Positions 29,302 to 38,681 are shown, counted from the stretch's first letter. The stretch is DNA of 64,000 nt from Rikenellaceae bacterium (GCA_015059785.1 SUZS01000003.1:1-64000), one strand, 5' to 3'. The notes: a model not told the origin generated them from the letters alone. Numbers and translations: made by a program.

Positions 29302-32300
29302 ATGAAATTTGCACAGTACAATGGATTAAACTTGCCACAGGTTACCGATGAGGTGTTGCAGCTGTGGGATGCGGAAGATACCTTCCGCCAAAGTATCGAG
29401 ACTCGTGAAGGACATCCTGCATTTGTCTTTTATGAGGGTCCGCCATCAGCAAATGGTATGCCGGGCATTCACCATGTTATGGCCCGAACACTTAAGGATA
29501 TTATCTGTCGCTATAAGACCCAGAAGGGCTTCAAGGTTCACCGTAAGGCTGGTTGGGATACGCACGGACTGCCAGTAGAACTTGGTGTTGAGAAATCTTT
29601 GGGTATTACAAAGGAGGATATTGGTCGTACAATCACTGTTGAGGAGTATAACCGTCACTGTCGCGCCGATGTGATGAAGTACACAGGCGTGTGGAGCAAG
29701 CTCACTCGCCAGATGGGATACTGGGTAAACCTTGACGATCCATATATCACATACGACAACAAGTATATTGAGACTCTGTGGCACCTTCTTAAGCGTCTGT
29801 TTGATAAGGGCTTGCTATATAAGGGTTACACTATTCAGCCATTCTCGCCAGCGGCGGGTACAGGTCTTTCAACACACGAGCTTAATCAGCCAGGTTGCTA
29901 CCGTGATGTTAAAGATACAACTTGTACTGCTCAGTTCCGCGTAGTGCGTAATGAGAAGAGTGAGCATCTGTTTGCAGATGTTGAGGGCGAGCTGTTCTTC
30001 CTTGCTTGGACAACAACTCCATGGACCCTCCCTTCTAATACGGCTCTCTGCGTTGGTCCTAATATTGACTATGTGAAGGTTAAGTGTCTCAATCCATATA
30101 CAGAGACTCCGCAGACAATTATCATGGCGTCAGACCTTGTGCCAACCCTCTTTGGTAAGAAGATGGCAGGTAAGTTTACCGTTACCGACGAGCACTATAA
30201 GGGTACAGAGCTTGAGGGTATTCGTTATGAGCAGCTCATTGGCTGGGTAAAGCCTATGGAGCAGTATGGCGATGCTTTCCGAGTAATTCTGGGCGACTAT
30301 GTGACTATCTCTGACGGTACTGGTATTGTGCACATTGCCCCAACATTTGGTGCTGATGATGACCGCGTGGCTAAGGCTGCGGGCATTGCTCCACTCTTTG
30401 TTGTAGATGCTGCGGGTAAGAACTGCCCAATGGTAGACCGCTCAGGTCGTCTGTTCCGCCTTGAGGATATGGATAGCGACTTTGTGGCTGCAAATGTAGA
30501 TGTTGAGGCGTATAAGGAGTGGGCTGGTCGCTATGTTAAGAATGCCTACGACAGCGAGGCAACTGATGATACCCCAACTCTGGATGTGGATATCTGCGTA
30601 GCTCTGAAGGCTGAGAATAAGGCGTTTAAGATTGAGAAGCACACCCACTCATATCCACACTGCTGGAGAACTGATAAGCCAGTACTCTACTACCCACTTG
30701 ACTCTTGGTTTATCAAGGTTACCGAGCTGCGTGACAGAATGGTAGAGCTGAACAAGACAATCAAGTGGCAGCCAGAGAGCACTGGTAGTGGCCGCTTTGG
30801 TAAGTGGCTTGAGGGACTTGCTGACTGGAACCTCTCTCGTTCTCGCTTCTGGGGTACTCCACTGCCTATTTGGGCTACTGAGGACTACTCTGAGATGAAG
30901 TGTATCGGCTCTATTGAGGAGTTGCTGGCAGAGATTGAGAAGTCTGTCTCTGCGGGCGTTATGACCGAGAATCCATTTAAGGACTTTGTTGTGGGCGATA
31001 TGTCAAAGGAGAACTACTCTACAGAGCGCATTGACCTTCACAAGCCTTATGTAGATAAGATTGTCCTGCTCTCATCAAAGGGCGAGCCTATGCACCGCGA
31101 GAGCGACCTTATTGATGTGTGGTTTGACTCTGGAGCTATGCCATACGCGCAGCTGCACTACCCATTTGAGAATGCAGAGCTCTTTGAGACTGTCTTCCCA
31201 GCAGACTTTGTTGCCGAGGGTGTTGATCAGACTCGTGGTTGGTTCTATACACTCCACGCCCTTGCTACAATGCTCTTTGATAAGGTTGCCTTCCGCAATA
31301 TCATCTCTAATGGCCTTGTGCTTGACAAGAATGGTATGAAGATGTCTAAGCGTCTTGGTAATGCTGTAGACCCATTTGAGACTCTTGATAGGTTCGGTGC
31401 TGATGCTACTCGTTGGTATATGATTAGCAACTCTCAGCCGTGGGATAATCTTAAGTTTGATGCCGATGGTGTGGATGAGGTGCGTCGCAAGTTCTTCGGA
31501 ACACTCTACAACACATACTCATTCTTCGCCCTCTATGCAAATATTGACGGCTTTACTGGCCAGGAGGCTGAGGTTCCTGTAGCCCAGCGTCCAGATATGG
31601 ACCGTTGGATTCTCTCGGAACTCAATACACTCATCGCTCGCGTTACTGAGTACCTTGACAGCTACGATCCAACACCTGCAGCTCGTGCAATCCAGACATT
31701 TGTCTGCGACAACCTCAGTAACTGGCATGTGCGTCTAAACCGCAAGCGTTTCTGGGGTGGTGGTCTTACGGAGGATAAGCTGGCTGCTTACCAGACCCTC
31801 TACACCTGCCTTGAGACCGTGGCTAAGCTCTCGGCTCCATTTGCACCATTTATCTCTGACCGTATCTACCGCGACCTTAACGCTGTTAGCGGCCGCAATG
31901 CAGAGCCATCTGTGCATTTGACCTCTTTCCCTGTCTATGATGCAAGCCTCTGTGATTCAGACCTTGAGCAGACTACTGCCGTAGCGCAGCAGCTCTCTTC
32001 AATGGTTCTTGCCCTGCGCCGTAATGTGAATATTAAGGTGCGTCAGCCACTTGCAAAGATTATCATCCCTGTGCTGGATGCAGAGCTTGAGCGCCGCGTT
32101 CGCGCTGTTGAGGCACTGGTGGCAAACGAGGTAAATGTTAAGACTATAGAGCTTATCCATGACACAGCGGGTATTATTACTAAGCGCATTAAGCCAAACT
32201 TCAAGACTTTAGGTCCAAAGTATGGCAAGTATATGAAGGCTATTCAGGCTCTTGTAGCAACATTTGATCAGGCTCAGATTGCAGCTGTTGAGTGTGGACA

Positions 32301-32709
32301 GATTACCTCTCTTGACATCGCTGGCGAGGCTATTGAGGTTACAGCAGCCGACTTTGAGATTACCTCGGAGGATATGCCAGGCTGGCTTGTAGCTTCAGAG
32401 GGTAAACTTACTGTGGCTCTTGATATTACAGTGACCCCAGAGCTTGAGCGCGAGGGCGTTGCTCGTGAACTTGTAAACCGTATTCAGAATATCCGTAAGG
32501 AGTCTGGCCTTGAGATTGTTGATAAGATTCGCGTTGAGGTTGAGGATTGTGAGCTTGTTCGTGAGGCTGTAGCCCAGTGGACAGACTATATCTGCCAGCA
32601 GACCCTCGCTGTTGAGGTTGTTTTGGTAGAGAGTCCAGCAGGTCTGTCTATAGATAAGTACAACAAGGTTAACGATGCGCCAGTAAAGATTGCTATTTCA
32701 AAAATCTAA
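29302..32709 (+). CDS. ileS: Isoleucine--tRNA ligase
   Basis: A 1135-residue class I aminoacyl-tRNA synthetase charging tRNA-Ile. The HIGH-like signature lies in EGPPSANGMPGIHHVMART and the KMSKS loop is KMSKR (NGMKMSKRLGN). The CP1 editing region contains TTTPWTLPSNTALCVGPN and GTGIVHIAPTFGADDD. The anticodon-binding and C-terminal domains follow. The length and the NWHVRLNRKRFWGG region resemble the long, eukaryote-like IleRS class found in Bacteroidetes (judged by eye). Followed by surE after 22 bases. Confidence 0.97.
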   Translation: MKFAQYNGLNLPQVTDEVLQLWDAEDTFRQSIETREGHPAFVFYEGPPSANGMPGIHHVMARTLKDIICRYKTQKGFKVHRKAGWDTHGLPVELGVEKSLGITKEDIGRTITVEEYNRHCRADVMKYTGVWSKLTRQMGYWVNLDDPYITYDNKYIETLWHLLKRLFDKGLLYKGYTIQPFSPAAGTGLSTHELNQPGCYRDVKDTTCTAQFRVVRNEKSEHLFADVEGELFFLAWTTTPWTLPSNTALCVGPNIDYVKVKCLNPYTETPQTIIMASDLVPTLFGKKMAGKFTVTDEHYKGTELEGIRYEQLIGWVKPMEQYGDAFRVILGDYVTISDGTGIVHIAPTFGADDDRVAKAAGIAPLFVVDAAGKNCPMVDRSGRLFRLEDMDSDFVAANVDVEAYKEWAGRYVKNAYDSEATDDTPTLDVDICVALKAENKAFKIEKHTHSYPHCWRTDKPVLYYPLDSWFIKVTELRDRMVELNKTIKWQPESTGSGRFGKWLEGLADWNLSRSRFWGTPLPIWATEDYSEMKCIGSIEELLAEIEKSVSAGVMTENPFKDFVVGDMSKENYSTERIDLHKPYVDKIVLLSSKGEPMHRESDLIDVWFDSGAMPYAQLHYPFENAELFETVFPADFVAEGVDQTRGWFYTLHALATMLFDKVAFRNIISNGLVLDKNGMKMSKRLGNAVDPFETLDRFGADATRWYMISNSQPWDNLKFDADGVDEVRRKFFGTLYNTYSFFALYANIDGFTGQEAEVPVAQRPDMDRWILSELNTLIARVTEYLDSYDPTPAARAIQTFVCDNLSNWHVRLNRKRFWGGGLTEDKLAAYQTLYTCLETVAKLSAPFAPFISDRIYRDLNAVSGRNAEPSVHLTSFPVYDASLCDSDLEQTTAVAQQLSSMVLALRRNVNIKVRQPLAKIIIPVLDAELERRVRAVEALVANEVNVKTIELIHDTAGIITKRIKPNFKTLGPKYGKYMKAIQALVATFDQAQIAAVECGQITSLDIAGEAIEVTAADFEITSEDMPGWLVASEGKLTVALDITVTPELEREGVARELVNRIQNIRKESGLEIVDKIRVEVEDCELVREAVAQWTDYICQQTLAVEVVLVESPAGLSIDKYNKVNDAPVKIAISKI

Positions 32710-32731
32710 TACACCTTAAATAGGCACTTGG

Positions 32732-33499
32732 ATGAATGAGAGACTGATTTTTGTAACCAATGATGATAGCTATCAGTCAAAGGGTTTTAAGGCGGCAATA
32801 GAGGTTGCTCGCCAATTTGGAAAGGTTATTGCTGTGGCTCCAGATACCGTGCAAAGCGGTAAGAGCCAGGCAATTACCATATGCGATACTCTTCGACTTA
32901 AGACTATCAGCATAAGTGACGATGTTGAGATTTACTCACTCAATGGTACGCCTGTGGACTGCGTAAAGTTCGCCTTTGACTACTTTCTGAAGGGTCGCAA
33001 GGTTGATATGACTATCTCTGGCATTAACCACGGCACAAACTCGGCGGCTAACCTGCTCTACTCGGGCACTATGGGCGCGGCTATTGAGTCGGCATTCTAC
33101 GGTGTGCCATCTATAGGCCTATCAAATGTCGACCATAGCGATGATGCAGACTTTGAGGCCTCTGTAGAGTACGGTATAAGGATTGCTAAGAGCGTGATTG
33201 ATAGTGATATACGCCCTCTATGCCTTAATGTCAATGTACCAATTCTGCCCGCAGAGCAGATTAAGGGTATAAAGGTGTGTCGCCAGACAAAGGGCTTCTG
33301 GGTAGACGAGGTTCTTGAGCGCAAAGACCCATATGGCAAGAGCTACTACTGGTTTACGGGCGGTTTTCAGAATGCTGAGCCCGAGGCGGTTGATAGTGAC
33401 GAGTGGGCACTGAAGAATGGATATGTCTCAGTAGTACCTGTGCAGGTGGACCTTACATCATACGCGCAGATGAGCTCTGTGGCTGATATTTTGGAGTAG
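32732..33499 (+). CDS. surE: 5'/3'-nucleotidase SurE
   Basis: A 255-residue metal-dependent nucleotidase/phosphatase of the SurE family. The N-terminal VTNDDSYQSKG motif carries the paired Asp metal ligands. GKSQAIT and the SGINHGTNSAANLLYSGTMGAA block are characteristic. Cytoplasmic. It dephosphorylates nucleoside 5'- or 3'-monophosphates. Between ileS and a two-component system on the same strand. Confidence 0.95.
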   Translation: MNERLIFVTNDDSYQSKGFKAAIEVARQFGKVIAVAPDTVQSGKSQAITICDTLRLKTISISDDVEIYSLNGTPVDCVKFAFDYFLKGRKVDMTISGINHGTNSAANLLYSGTMGAAIESAFYGVPSIGLSNVDHSDDADFEASVEYGIRIAKSVIDSDIRPLCLNVNVPILPAEQIKGIKVCRQTKGFWVDEVLERKDPYGKSYYWFTGGFQNAEPEAVDSDEWALKNGYVSVVPVQVDLTSYAQMSSVADILE

Positions 33500-33514
33500 A
33501 TTTTTTTAACGACT

Positions 33515-34471
33515 ATGGGAACGCCTCTCGCACTAAAGATTGTGGTGGTTATTGCGCTGTTTTTTCAGCTCATAGCCATTATATATGCCATTCGCCTTGT
33601 CAGAAGAACTAAGTATAATTCTATCTGGATTCTCTGTATCATTGGCTTTGTGCTTATCGCCGTAGAGCGATATTTTGAGGTTATCGGTATTGAAAACACT
33701 CAGGTAGGACTCTATATATCTATCGCTTTAGGTGTTAGCGTATCGATATGCGTCTCTGTTGCCGTTATGTTTGGCCATAGATTGGTCAGCTACATTGAGC
33801 GCGTAGAGCGTCAGCGTGCAACCTTTAATCGCCGAATTATGACGGCGGTGCTCAGAGCTGAGGAGCGTTCAAGGCTAAACTTCTCTAAGGAGCTTCACGA
33901 CGGTATGGGGCCGTTGCTTTCGTCGGCGAAGATGTCTCTTTCGGCCCTGTCGCAAGAGGGACTTACAGCGCAGCAGCGCGAGATATTGAGCAATACAACA
34001 TATGTTCTTGACGAGGCTCTGCGCTCTGTGCGTGAGATATCTAACAACCTATCGCCTCAGGTGCTTCTGGATTTCGGATTGCGCCAGGCTGTGCAGAACT
34101 TTACAACACGATGCTCGTCGCTACATGGCGTGACTATTAAGTTTAACACCACGCTGCGTGCCGAGCGATTTGATAACGATGTGGAGGTTATTATCTACCG
34201 AGTGATTTGTGAGCTGATAAACAACTCACTTAAACACTCAGGCTGTACGACTATCAAGCTCAAACTTGATTATGACAACAATTTACTCACGCTTAGCTAT
34301 GCCGATAATGGACGGGGCTTTGAGCCTCAGGCGATGATGGATTGCGGTATGGGATTGTCAAATATGTCGTCGCGCATAGGCTCTTTGGGCGGTGTATTTA
34401 CCATTGATAGTGCTAAGGGGAAGGGTATGAAAGCCCAGGCGTCGGTGCAAGTAAATAGTGTTACGGTATGA
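33515..34471 (+). CDS. Sensor histidine kinase, HisKA_3 (NarX/LiaS-like) type
   Basis: A 318-residue membrane histidine kinase. Two or three N-terminal membrane helices (about residues 5-85) are followed by the HisKA_3 dimerisation region with the phospho-acceptor His (FSKELHDGMGPLLSSAKMSL) and a HATPase domain with the N box (CELINNSLKHSG) and G boxes (YADNGRGFEP, GMGLSNMSSRIGSLGG). There is almost no extracytoplasmic sensor loop, so the signal is probably in the membrane or cytoplasm. Its stop overlaps the response regulator start by 4 bases. Confidence 0.92.
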   Translation: MGTPLALKIVVVIALFFQLIAIIYAIRLVRRTKYNSIWILCIIGFVLIAVERYFEVIGIENTQVGLYISIALGVSVSICVSVAVMFGHRLVSYIERVERQRATFNRRIMTAVLRAEERSRLNFSKELHDGMGPLLSSAKMSLSALSQEGLTAQQREILSNTTYVLDEALRSVREISNNLSPQVLLDFGLRQAVQNFTTRCSSLHGVTIKFNTTLRAERFDNDVEVIIYRVICELINNSLKHSGCTTIKLKLDYDNNLLTLSYADNGRGFEPQAMMDCGMGLSNMSSRIGSLGGVFTIDSAKGKGMKAQASVQVNSVTV

Positions 34472-35076
34472 TAAGAATCGCGCTTGTAGATGACCATACT
34501 CTCTTTAGAAATGGTCTTAAGGGTCTGCTGTTGACAAACTCGCGCTACACAGTAGTTGGCGAGTTCTCTGACGGCTCACAGCTTATTGCCGCACTGCCAC
34601 ACTTGGAGGTAGATGTGGTGCTGATGGATATATCTATGCCAAATATGGATGGCAAAACAGCCACAATCCTTGCGCTGCAACAACGCCCCGAGCTGAAGAT
34701 TGTCGCCCTTACAATGTACGGCGAGGAGCAGTATGTCCAGCAGATGGTAGATGCCGGTGTGGTAGGCTTTATCCATAAAGATTCTGATATCAAGATTGTA
34801 TTTGAGGCTATTGATACTGTTGTCGCTGGTGGCGAGTATCTTCCAGAGATTCAGATTGTTGAGGGGCTTGATGACCCTGATATGCTAACTGAGCGAGAAC
34901 TCGCAGTTCTCACCTGCATCTGCAAGGGACTCTCAACCCCTCAGATAGCCGAGCATCTCAACATCTCTAAGCGCACCGTAGATGCCCACCGCGCCCGCAT
35001 CCTTGAAAAAACCGGATGTAATAATACAGCCAGTTTGGTGGTTCACGCAGTTACTAAGCTCAAAATTTTGCCGTGA
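34468..35076 (+). CDS. NarL/FixJ-family response regulator
   Basis: A 202-residue regulator. The receiver domain has acidic residues near the start (VDDHTLFRNG), the phospho-acceptor Asp in VVLMDISMPNMDG, and the conserved Lys (GFIHKDSD). A LuxR-type helix-turn-helix follows (LTERELAVLTCICKGLSTPQIAEHLNISKRTVDAHRARI). It pairs with the kinase just upstream. Target genes are not evident from the sequence. Confidence 0.94.
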   Translation: MIRIALVDDHTLFRNGLKGLLLTNSRYTVVGEFSDGSQLIAALPHLEVDVVLMDISMPNMDGKTATILALQQRPELKIVALTMYGEEQYVQQMVDAGVVGFIHKDSDIKIVFEAIDTVVAGGEYLPEIQIVEGLDDPDMLTERELAVLTCICKGLSTPQIAEHLNISKRTVDAHRARILEKTGCNNTASLVVHAVTKLKILP

Positions 35077-35096
35077 TTTTGTTGTGAAAATGGGTA

Positions 35097-35180
35097 TTTA
35101 CTTCCGCTAACGAGAAAAATTGTCTTGGCTGTACGTTTTGAGTACTATCCTGCGCCAATTTTTCTCGCCGAGCGTTGTAA
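35097..35180. repeat. Modular hairpin element, copy B
   Basis: Begins 20 bases after the response regulator stop. Ends TTTACTTCCGCTA and CCGAGCGTTGTAA are partly complementary. Inner arms GAGAAAAATT (35112-35121) and AATTTTTCTC (35157-35166) pair over 10 bp, and GTAC at 35131 and 35142 pair near the loop. The layout is that of 18080-18161 with different inner arm sequence. Confidence 0.75.
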
Positions 35181-35547
35181 ATCCTCCATTTTGACAACAA
35201 AATGGGGCGGTACTCTAATTGAACTTTACCGAGCGCTGGCTCGCCTTTGGCGACCCTTCCCCGCTGCGCCTCGGCAGTATCAGTCGCAGTGCAAGCACTT
35301 CAAAATGCGAAATTGAAAATCTGTGAACAAGTTCCCATTTTCAATTGTCGCCTTTTGCACCTTCGGTGTGCGACCGCTACTGCTCTCGGCTTAATCGCGG
35401 CGTTGTAAATCCTCCATTTTGACGACAAAATGGGGCGGTACTCTAATTGAACTGATAGTAGTGAATTAAGGAGGTTAATGAGTTTAGGGAAAATCACTAA
35501 ATTCCCTAATTTCACTAATCTCCTTAAATTCTTTATTCAGAGGAACA

Positions 35548-35623
35548 AAGTTTACGGCATTCTGCCGTTTCCTCCTCGCGGCTCGGCAAAGCCTGCGAGC
35601 AGTCTCTGCTCTCGCTCCGCAGC
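35548..35623. repeat. 76-bp three-hairpin intergenic repeat, copy B
   Basis: Identical to 27154-27229 and in the same orientation. It lies upstream of the resB promoter. Confidence 0.85.
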
Positions 35624-35640
35624 AAAAAATCGTGAATTTT

Positions 35641-35671
35641 TTGGAAATAATATATAAATCTGTTATCTTTA
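35641..35671 (+). promoter_or_regulatory. Promoter of the resB-ccsA-peroxidase genes
   Basis: TTGG (35641-35644) preceded by a T-run, 19 bases, TATCTTTA (35664-35671). The predicted start near 35677 is about 12 bases before the ATG, with GAGGA placed as a ribosome-binding site at 35681-35685. Confidence 0.5.
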
Positions 35672-35688
35672 CACAAAAAAGAGGAATT

Positions 35689-36513
35689 ATGCAGGTCTCT
35701 ATCAGCCGTTATACGATTACTTCGGTGCTGCTTGTCTTGGTGGCGGGGGTTGTGTCGTGGCTGTTGGAGGCTATTGTGGGGGCGTTTCCGATAGATTTTT
35801 TCGCCTTCCCGATGAATGTTATCCTGATTGTGATATGGGGAGTGGTTGTTGTTGAGCTTTATAGGGCGAGGGCGCGCAGTGTTGTTGCGCGTTATCTTCT
35901 CTCTGTCTCGGCGACTATCACGGCTCTTGTGCTCTCGGCTGTGGGTTGCGTTGTTGTTGGATTGCAGAGTGAGCCTGCAACGCAGAGTTATGGTTTTGTG
36001 CTGTTGGTTTTATATGTTATGACAGTTCTTGCTATGGTTACTCTGAGAGGATGGTATGCAGGCGGAGTTCGTTGGAGGTTTTTGTTTAGCCACTTGGGAC
36101 TTCTGCTTGCTCTTATTGCGGGATTTTGGGGGGCGGCGGATTATGAGGAGCTTCGTATGGTTGTGGATGATGAGCCACGACAGGAGGCTATATATATAAA
36201 TGGTATGGCAACAAATCTTGACTATACACTTCGCCTTGCAGATTTTGATGTTGAGTATGGTGCTTCGGGTGTTCCAGAGCAGTACCGAGCAGATATTGAG
36301 GTGGATGACAAAACTGTTGCCCTTGAGGTTAATAGCCCGTATAGAGTTGGTTTTGGTGAGAGCATCTATCTGATGAACTTTGATAGTGCGGAGCAGGGTG
36401 TTCGCCTTGTTGTGCAGATTGTCCGTCAGCCGTGGCGTGGTGTTATGGTTGTGGGCATTGTGATGATGATTTTAGGTGCGTTGTTAATGTTTTTAGGAGG
36501 GGCAAAGCGATGA
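35689..36513 (+). CDS. ResB-like cytochrome c biogenesis protein
   Basis: A 274-residue membrane protein with about four N-terminal helices and a soluble region (about residues 165-245), ending in a final helix (GVMVVGIVMMILGALLMFLGG). The C-terminal VVQIVRQPWRGVMVVGIVMMILG resembles the ResB end. It is much shorter than classical ResB/Ccs1, as is common in Bacteroidetes. I start at the ATG at 35689, which has a GAGGA site 4 bases upstream, not at 35632. It pairs with the CcsA-like gene (overlap ATGA), giving a system II haem-lyase. The call leans on this context. Confidence 0.75.
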   Translation: MQVSISRYTITSVLLVLVAGVVSWLLEAIVGAFPIDFFAFPMNVILIVIWGVVVVELYRARARSVVARYLLSVSATITALVLSAVGCVVVGLQSEPATQSYGFVLLVLYVMTVLAMVTLRGWYAGGVRWRFLFSHLGLLLALIAGFWGAADYEELRMVVDDEPRQEAIYINGMATNLDYTLRLADFDVEYGASGVPEQYRADIEVDDKTVALEVNSPYRVGFGESIYLMNFDSAEQGVRLVVQIVRQPWRGVMVVGIVMMILGALLMFLGGAKR

Positions 36514-37286
36514 TTGGTTGGGGTATTTTCTCAGTTTTTGCCATTGTGGCGGCTTTGCTGGGTGTTGTAGGCTCTGTGGCGGCGTTGCGCGGTAAGGAGA
36601 AGAGTCGTGTGGCAACTGTCGCTATGTGGGTAGCTACGGCAGTGCTCCTTCTGTTTGTCGTGGGGCTGTGGATAACCCTTGGCCGACCACCTATGAGGAC
36701 AATGGGTGAGACAAGAGTGTGGTATAGCCTCTTTCTCTTTGCCTCAGGAGCCTTTACCTTTCAGCGTTGGGGCTATAGATGGGTGCCTACCTTTGCGACA
36801 ATGCTCGCTACGGTATTTATGGTTATAAACTGCTTGAGACCAGAGATTCACGACGCTACGCTGATGCCGGCACTGCAAAGTGTGTGGTTTATACCGCATG
36901 TGGCTATCTATATGTTTGCCTATGCGCTGTTAGGCTGTGCGACACTGCTGTCGGTCTACTCGCTATTTGGGCGTCAGAGTGTTGATAACGCCGTAGAGAG
37001 TCTGCTCTATGGCGGAGTGGCTTTCCTTACAGTCGGTATGCTTACGGGTGCGCTGTGGGCAAAGCAGGCGTGGGGAGACTACTGGAGTTGGGATGCTAAG
37101 GAGAGCTGGGCGGCGGCTACATGGTTGTTGTACCTGCTTGCTATACACCTTTTGAGGCTCAAGAGGGGTAGTAAAGGGGTTGTTTGCGCAGTTATAGTAG
37201 TGGCTTTTCTGTCGCTACAGATGTGTTGGTATGGGGTCAATTACCTGCCATCGGCAAAGCAAAGCGTGCATGTATATAATAGATAA
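36510..37286 (+). CDS. ccsA: CcsA/ResC-type cytochrome c assembly protein
   Basis: A 258-residue membrane protein of the haem-handling CcsA/CcmF/ResC family. The tryptophan-rich haem-binding motif WGDYWSWDAKESWAAATWL (about residues 190-210) is clear, with conserved His residues in flanking helices (FIPHVAIYMF; AIHLLRL). It works with ResB to attach haem to apocytochromes c on the periplasmic side. I use the ATG at 36510, overlapping the resB-like stop. The next gene encodes a multi-haem cytochrome c peroxidase, its likely client. Confidence 0.92.
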   Translation: MIGWGIFSVFAIVAALLGVVGSVAALRGKEKSRVATVAMWVATAVLLLFVVGLWITLGRPPMRTMGETRVWYSLFLFASGAFTFQRWGYRWVPTFATMLATVFMVINCLRPEIHDATLMPALQSVWFIPHVAIYMFAYALLGCATLLSVYSLFGRQSVDNAVESLLYGGVAFLTVGMLTGALWAKQAWGDYWSWDAKESWAAATWLLYLLAIHLLRLKRGSKGVVCAVIVVAFLSLQMCWYGVNYLPSAKQSVHVYNR

Positions 37287-37307
37287 AACACATTAAACCA
37301 AACAGTT

Positions 37308-38669
37308 ATGATGAAAAAACTACTTTATGGATTGTTGGCTCTTGTGGCGGTGCTCTTTGCGATTTATCGCATAAGTTGCTCAGCGCCGTCTGATAAGTTG
37401 CCTGAGAATGAGCAGCTGCTCGCAATTCTTGATGAGGGAGGCTGCTTGAGCTGCCATAGTGCAGAGCCACAGCTGCCTTTTTACGCCTCTTTCCCAATTA
37501 TTGGCGACATGGTCAAGGCAGATAGCCAGACGGGCTACAAGATGTTTGACATTGCGCCGATGATGGCGGCACTGAAAAATGGCGGTAAGATTTCTGTTGT
37601 AGATGTAGCCAAGGTTGAGAAGGCTGCCCTTGATGGCGATATGCCAATGGCAAAGTACTACCTTGTGCATTGGGGTAGCCAGATGACAAAGGCTAAGGCG
37701 GCTATTGTAGATAGCTGGGCAGATAACTATCGCGCACAGTACTACAACGACGGTCTAAAGGGAGAGGTTATCCGTCCTATTGCGCAGAGCATACCTACAG
37801 ATGCGGCAAAGGTTGAGCTTGGTCGTATTCTCTATCACGACACACGCCTTTCTATTGACAACACTGTCTCATGTGCCTCTTGTCACGGTCTTAACACCGC
37901 TGGCGTAGATAATAAGCAGTACTCCGAGGGCGTTGGTGGACAGTTTGGTGGCGTAAATGCTCCAACGGTATACAATGCTGTATATAACTTTGTTCAGTTC
38001 TGGGATGGTCGCGCAGCTACGCTTGAGCTTCAGGCTGCAGGACCTCCGCTCAACCCAGTAGAGATGGGCTGTGAGACTTTTGACCAGATTGTGGCAAAAC
38101 TGGCAAAGGATAAGGCGCTGACAAAGAAGTTCAAGGCGGTCTATCCAGATGGCTGGAACGAGAAGAATATCACTGATGCTATTGCCGAGTTTGAGCGCAC
38201 GCTCATCACCCCTAACTCTGCCTTTGACAACTATTTGCGTGGCGATATGACGGCAATTACCGAGGAGCAGAAAGAGGGTTATGAGCTCTTTGTAAAGTAC
38301 AACTGCGCGACCTGCCATGTAGGCGCAAATCTCGGTGGAGAGTCGTACGAGCTGATGGGCCAGTATGCAGACTACTTTGCCGATAGAGGCACAGAGCTGA
38401 CCGTTGAGGATAATGGTCGCAATAAGGAGACAGCCCTTGAGCGTGACCGCCACCGCTTTAAGGTTCCTGGCCTTAGAAATGTCGCCCTTACAGCACCTTA
38501 CTTCCACGATGGTACCGAGCCAGAGCTTAAGGAGGCTGTCTGCAAGATGGGTACTTATCAAGTAGGCGTATCGCTTACCGATGCTGAGGAGGAGAAGATT
38601 GTCGCCTTCCTTGAGAGTCTTACTGGCGAGCATAATGGTACACTACTTACAAACGACAATATGAAATAG
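37308..38669 (+). CDS. Cytochrome c peroxidase with extra N-terminal haem domain
   Basis: A 453-residue exported protein with an N-terminal signal/anchor (LLYGLLALVAVLFAIYRISCSA). It carries three CxxCH haem sites: CLSCH (about residue 47), CASCH (about residue 188) and CATCH (about residue 330). The last two belong to the di-haem CcpA/MauG-type peroxidase domain (GRILYHDTRLS; PGLRNVALTAPYFHDG). The first lies in an added haem-binding domain, as in some Bacteroidetes peroxidases. It reduces hydrogen peroxide in the periplasm. The Cys in ISCSA could be a lipid anchor. The gene follows the ccsA-like gene by 21 bases. Confidence 0.93.
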   Translation: MMKKLLYGLLALVAVLFAIYRISCSAPSDKLPENEQLLAILDEGGCLSCHSAEPQLPFYASFPIIGDMVKADSQTGYKMFDIAPMMAALKNGGKISVVDVAKVEKAALDGDMPMAKYYLVHWGSQMTKAKAAIVDSWADNYRAQYYNDGLKGEVIRPIAQSIPTDAAKVELGRILYHDTRLSIDNTVSCASCHGLNTAGVDNKQYSEGVGGQFGGVNAPTVYNAVYNFVQFWDGRAATLELQAAGPPLNPVEMGCETFDQIVAKLAKDKALTKKFKAVYPDGWNEKNITDAIAEFERTLITPNSAFDNYLRGDMTAITEEQKEGYELFVKYNCATCHVGANLGGESYELMGQYADYFADRGTELTVEDNGRNKETALERDRHRFKVPGLRNVALTAPYFHDGTEPELKEAVCKMGTYQVGVSLTDAEEEKIVAFLESLTGEHNGTLLTNDNMK

Positions 38670-38681
38670 TAACCAATTTTC

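Larger units (their letters stand above)
35077..35688. repeat. 612-base noncoding repeat mosaic
   Basis: No gene is seen. In order: a hairpin element at 35097-35180 with conserved ends shared with 18080-18161; a 53-bp segment (35173-35225) repeated at 35401-35453 with one mismatch, each containing CCATTTTG/CAAAATGG hairpin arms; a 24-bp string at 35381-35404 shared with 27003-27026; and the 76-bp three-hairpin repeat at 35548-35623 shared with 27154-27229. The resB promoter is at 35641-35671. Confidence 0.8.

Noticed and set aside
37869-38633. 254-aa ORF antisense to the cytochrome c peroxidase
   Set aside because: Full overlap with an unambiguous CDS, no recognisable motif, and no promoter or start context.
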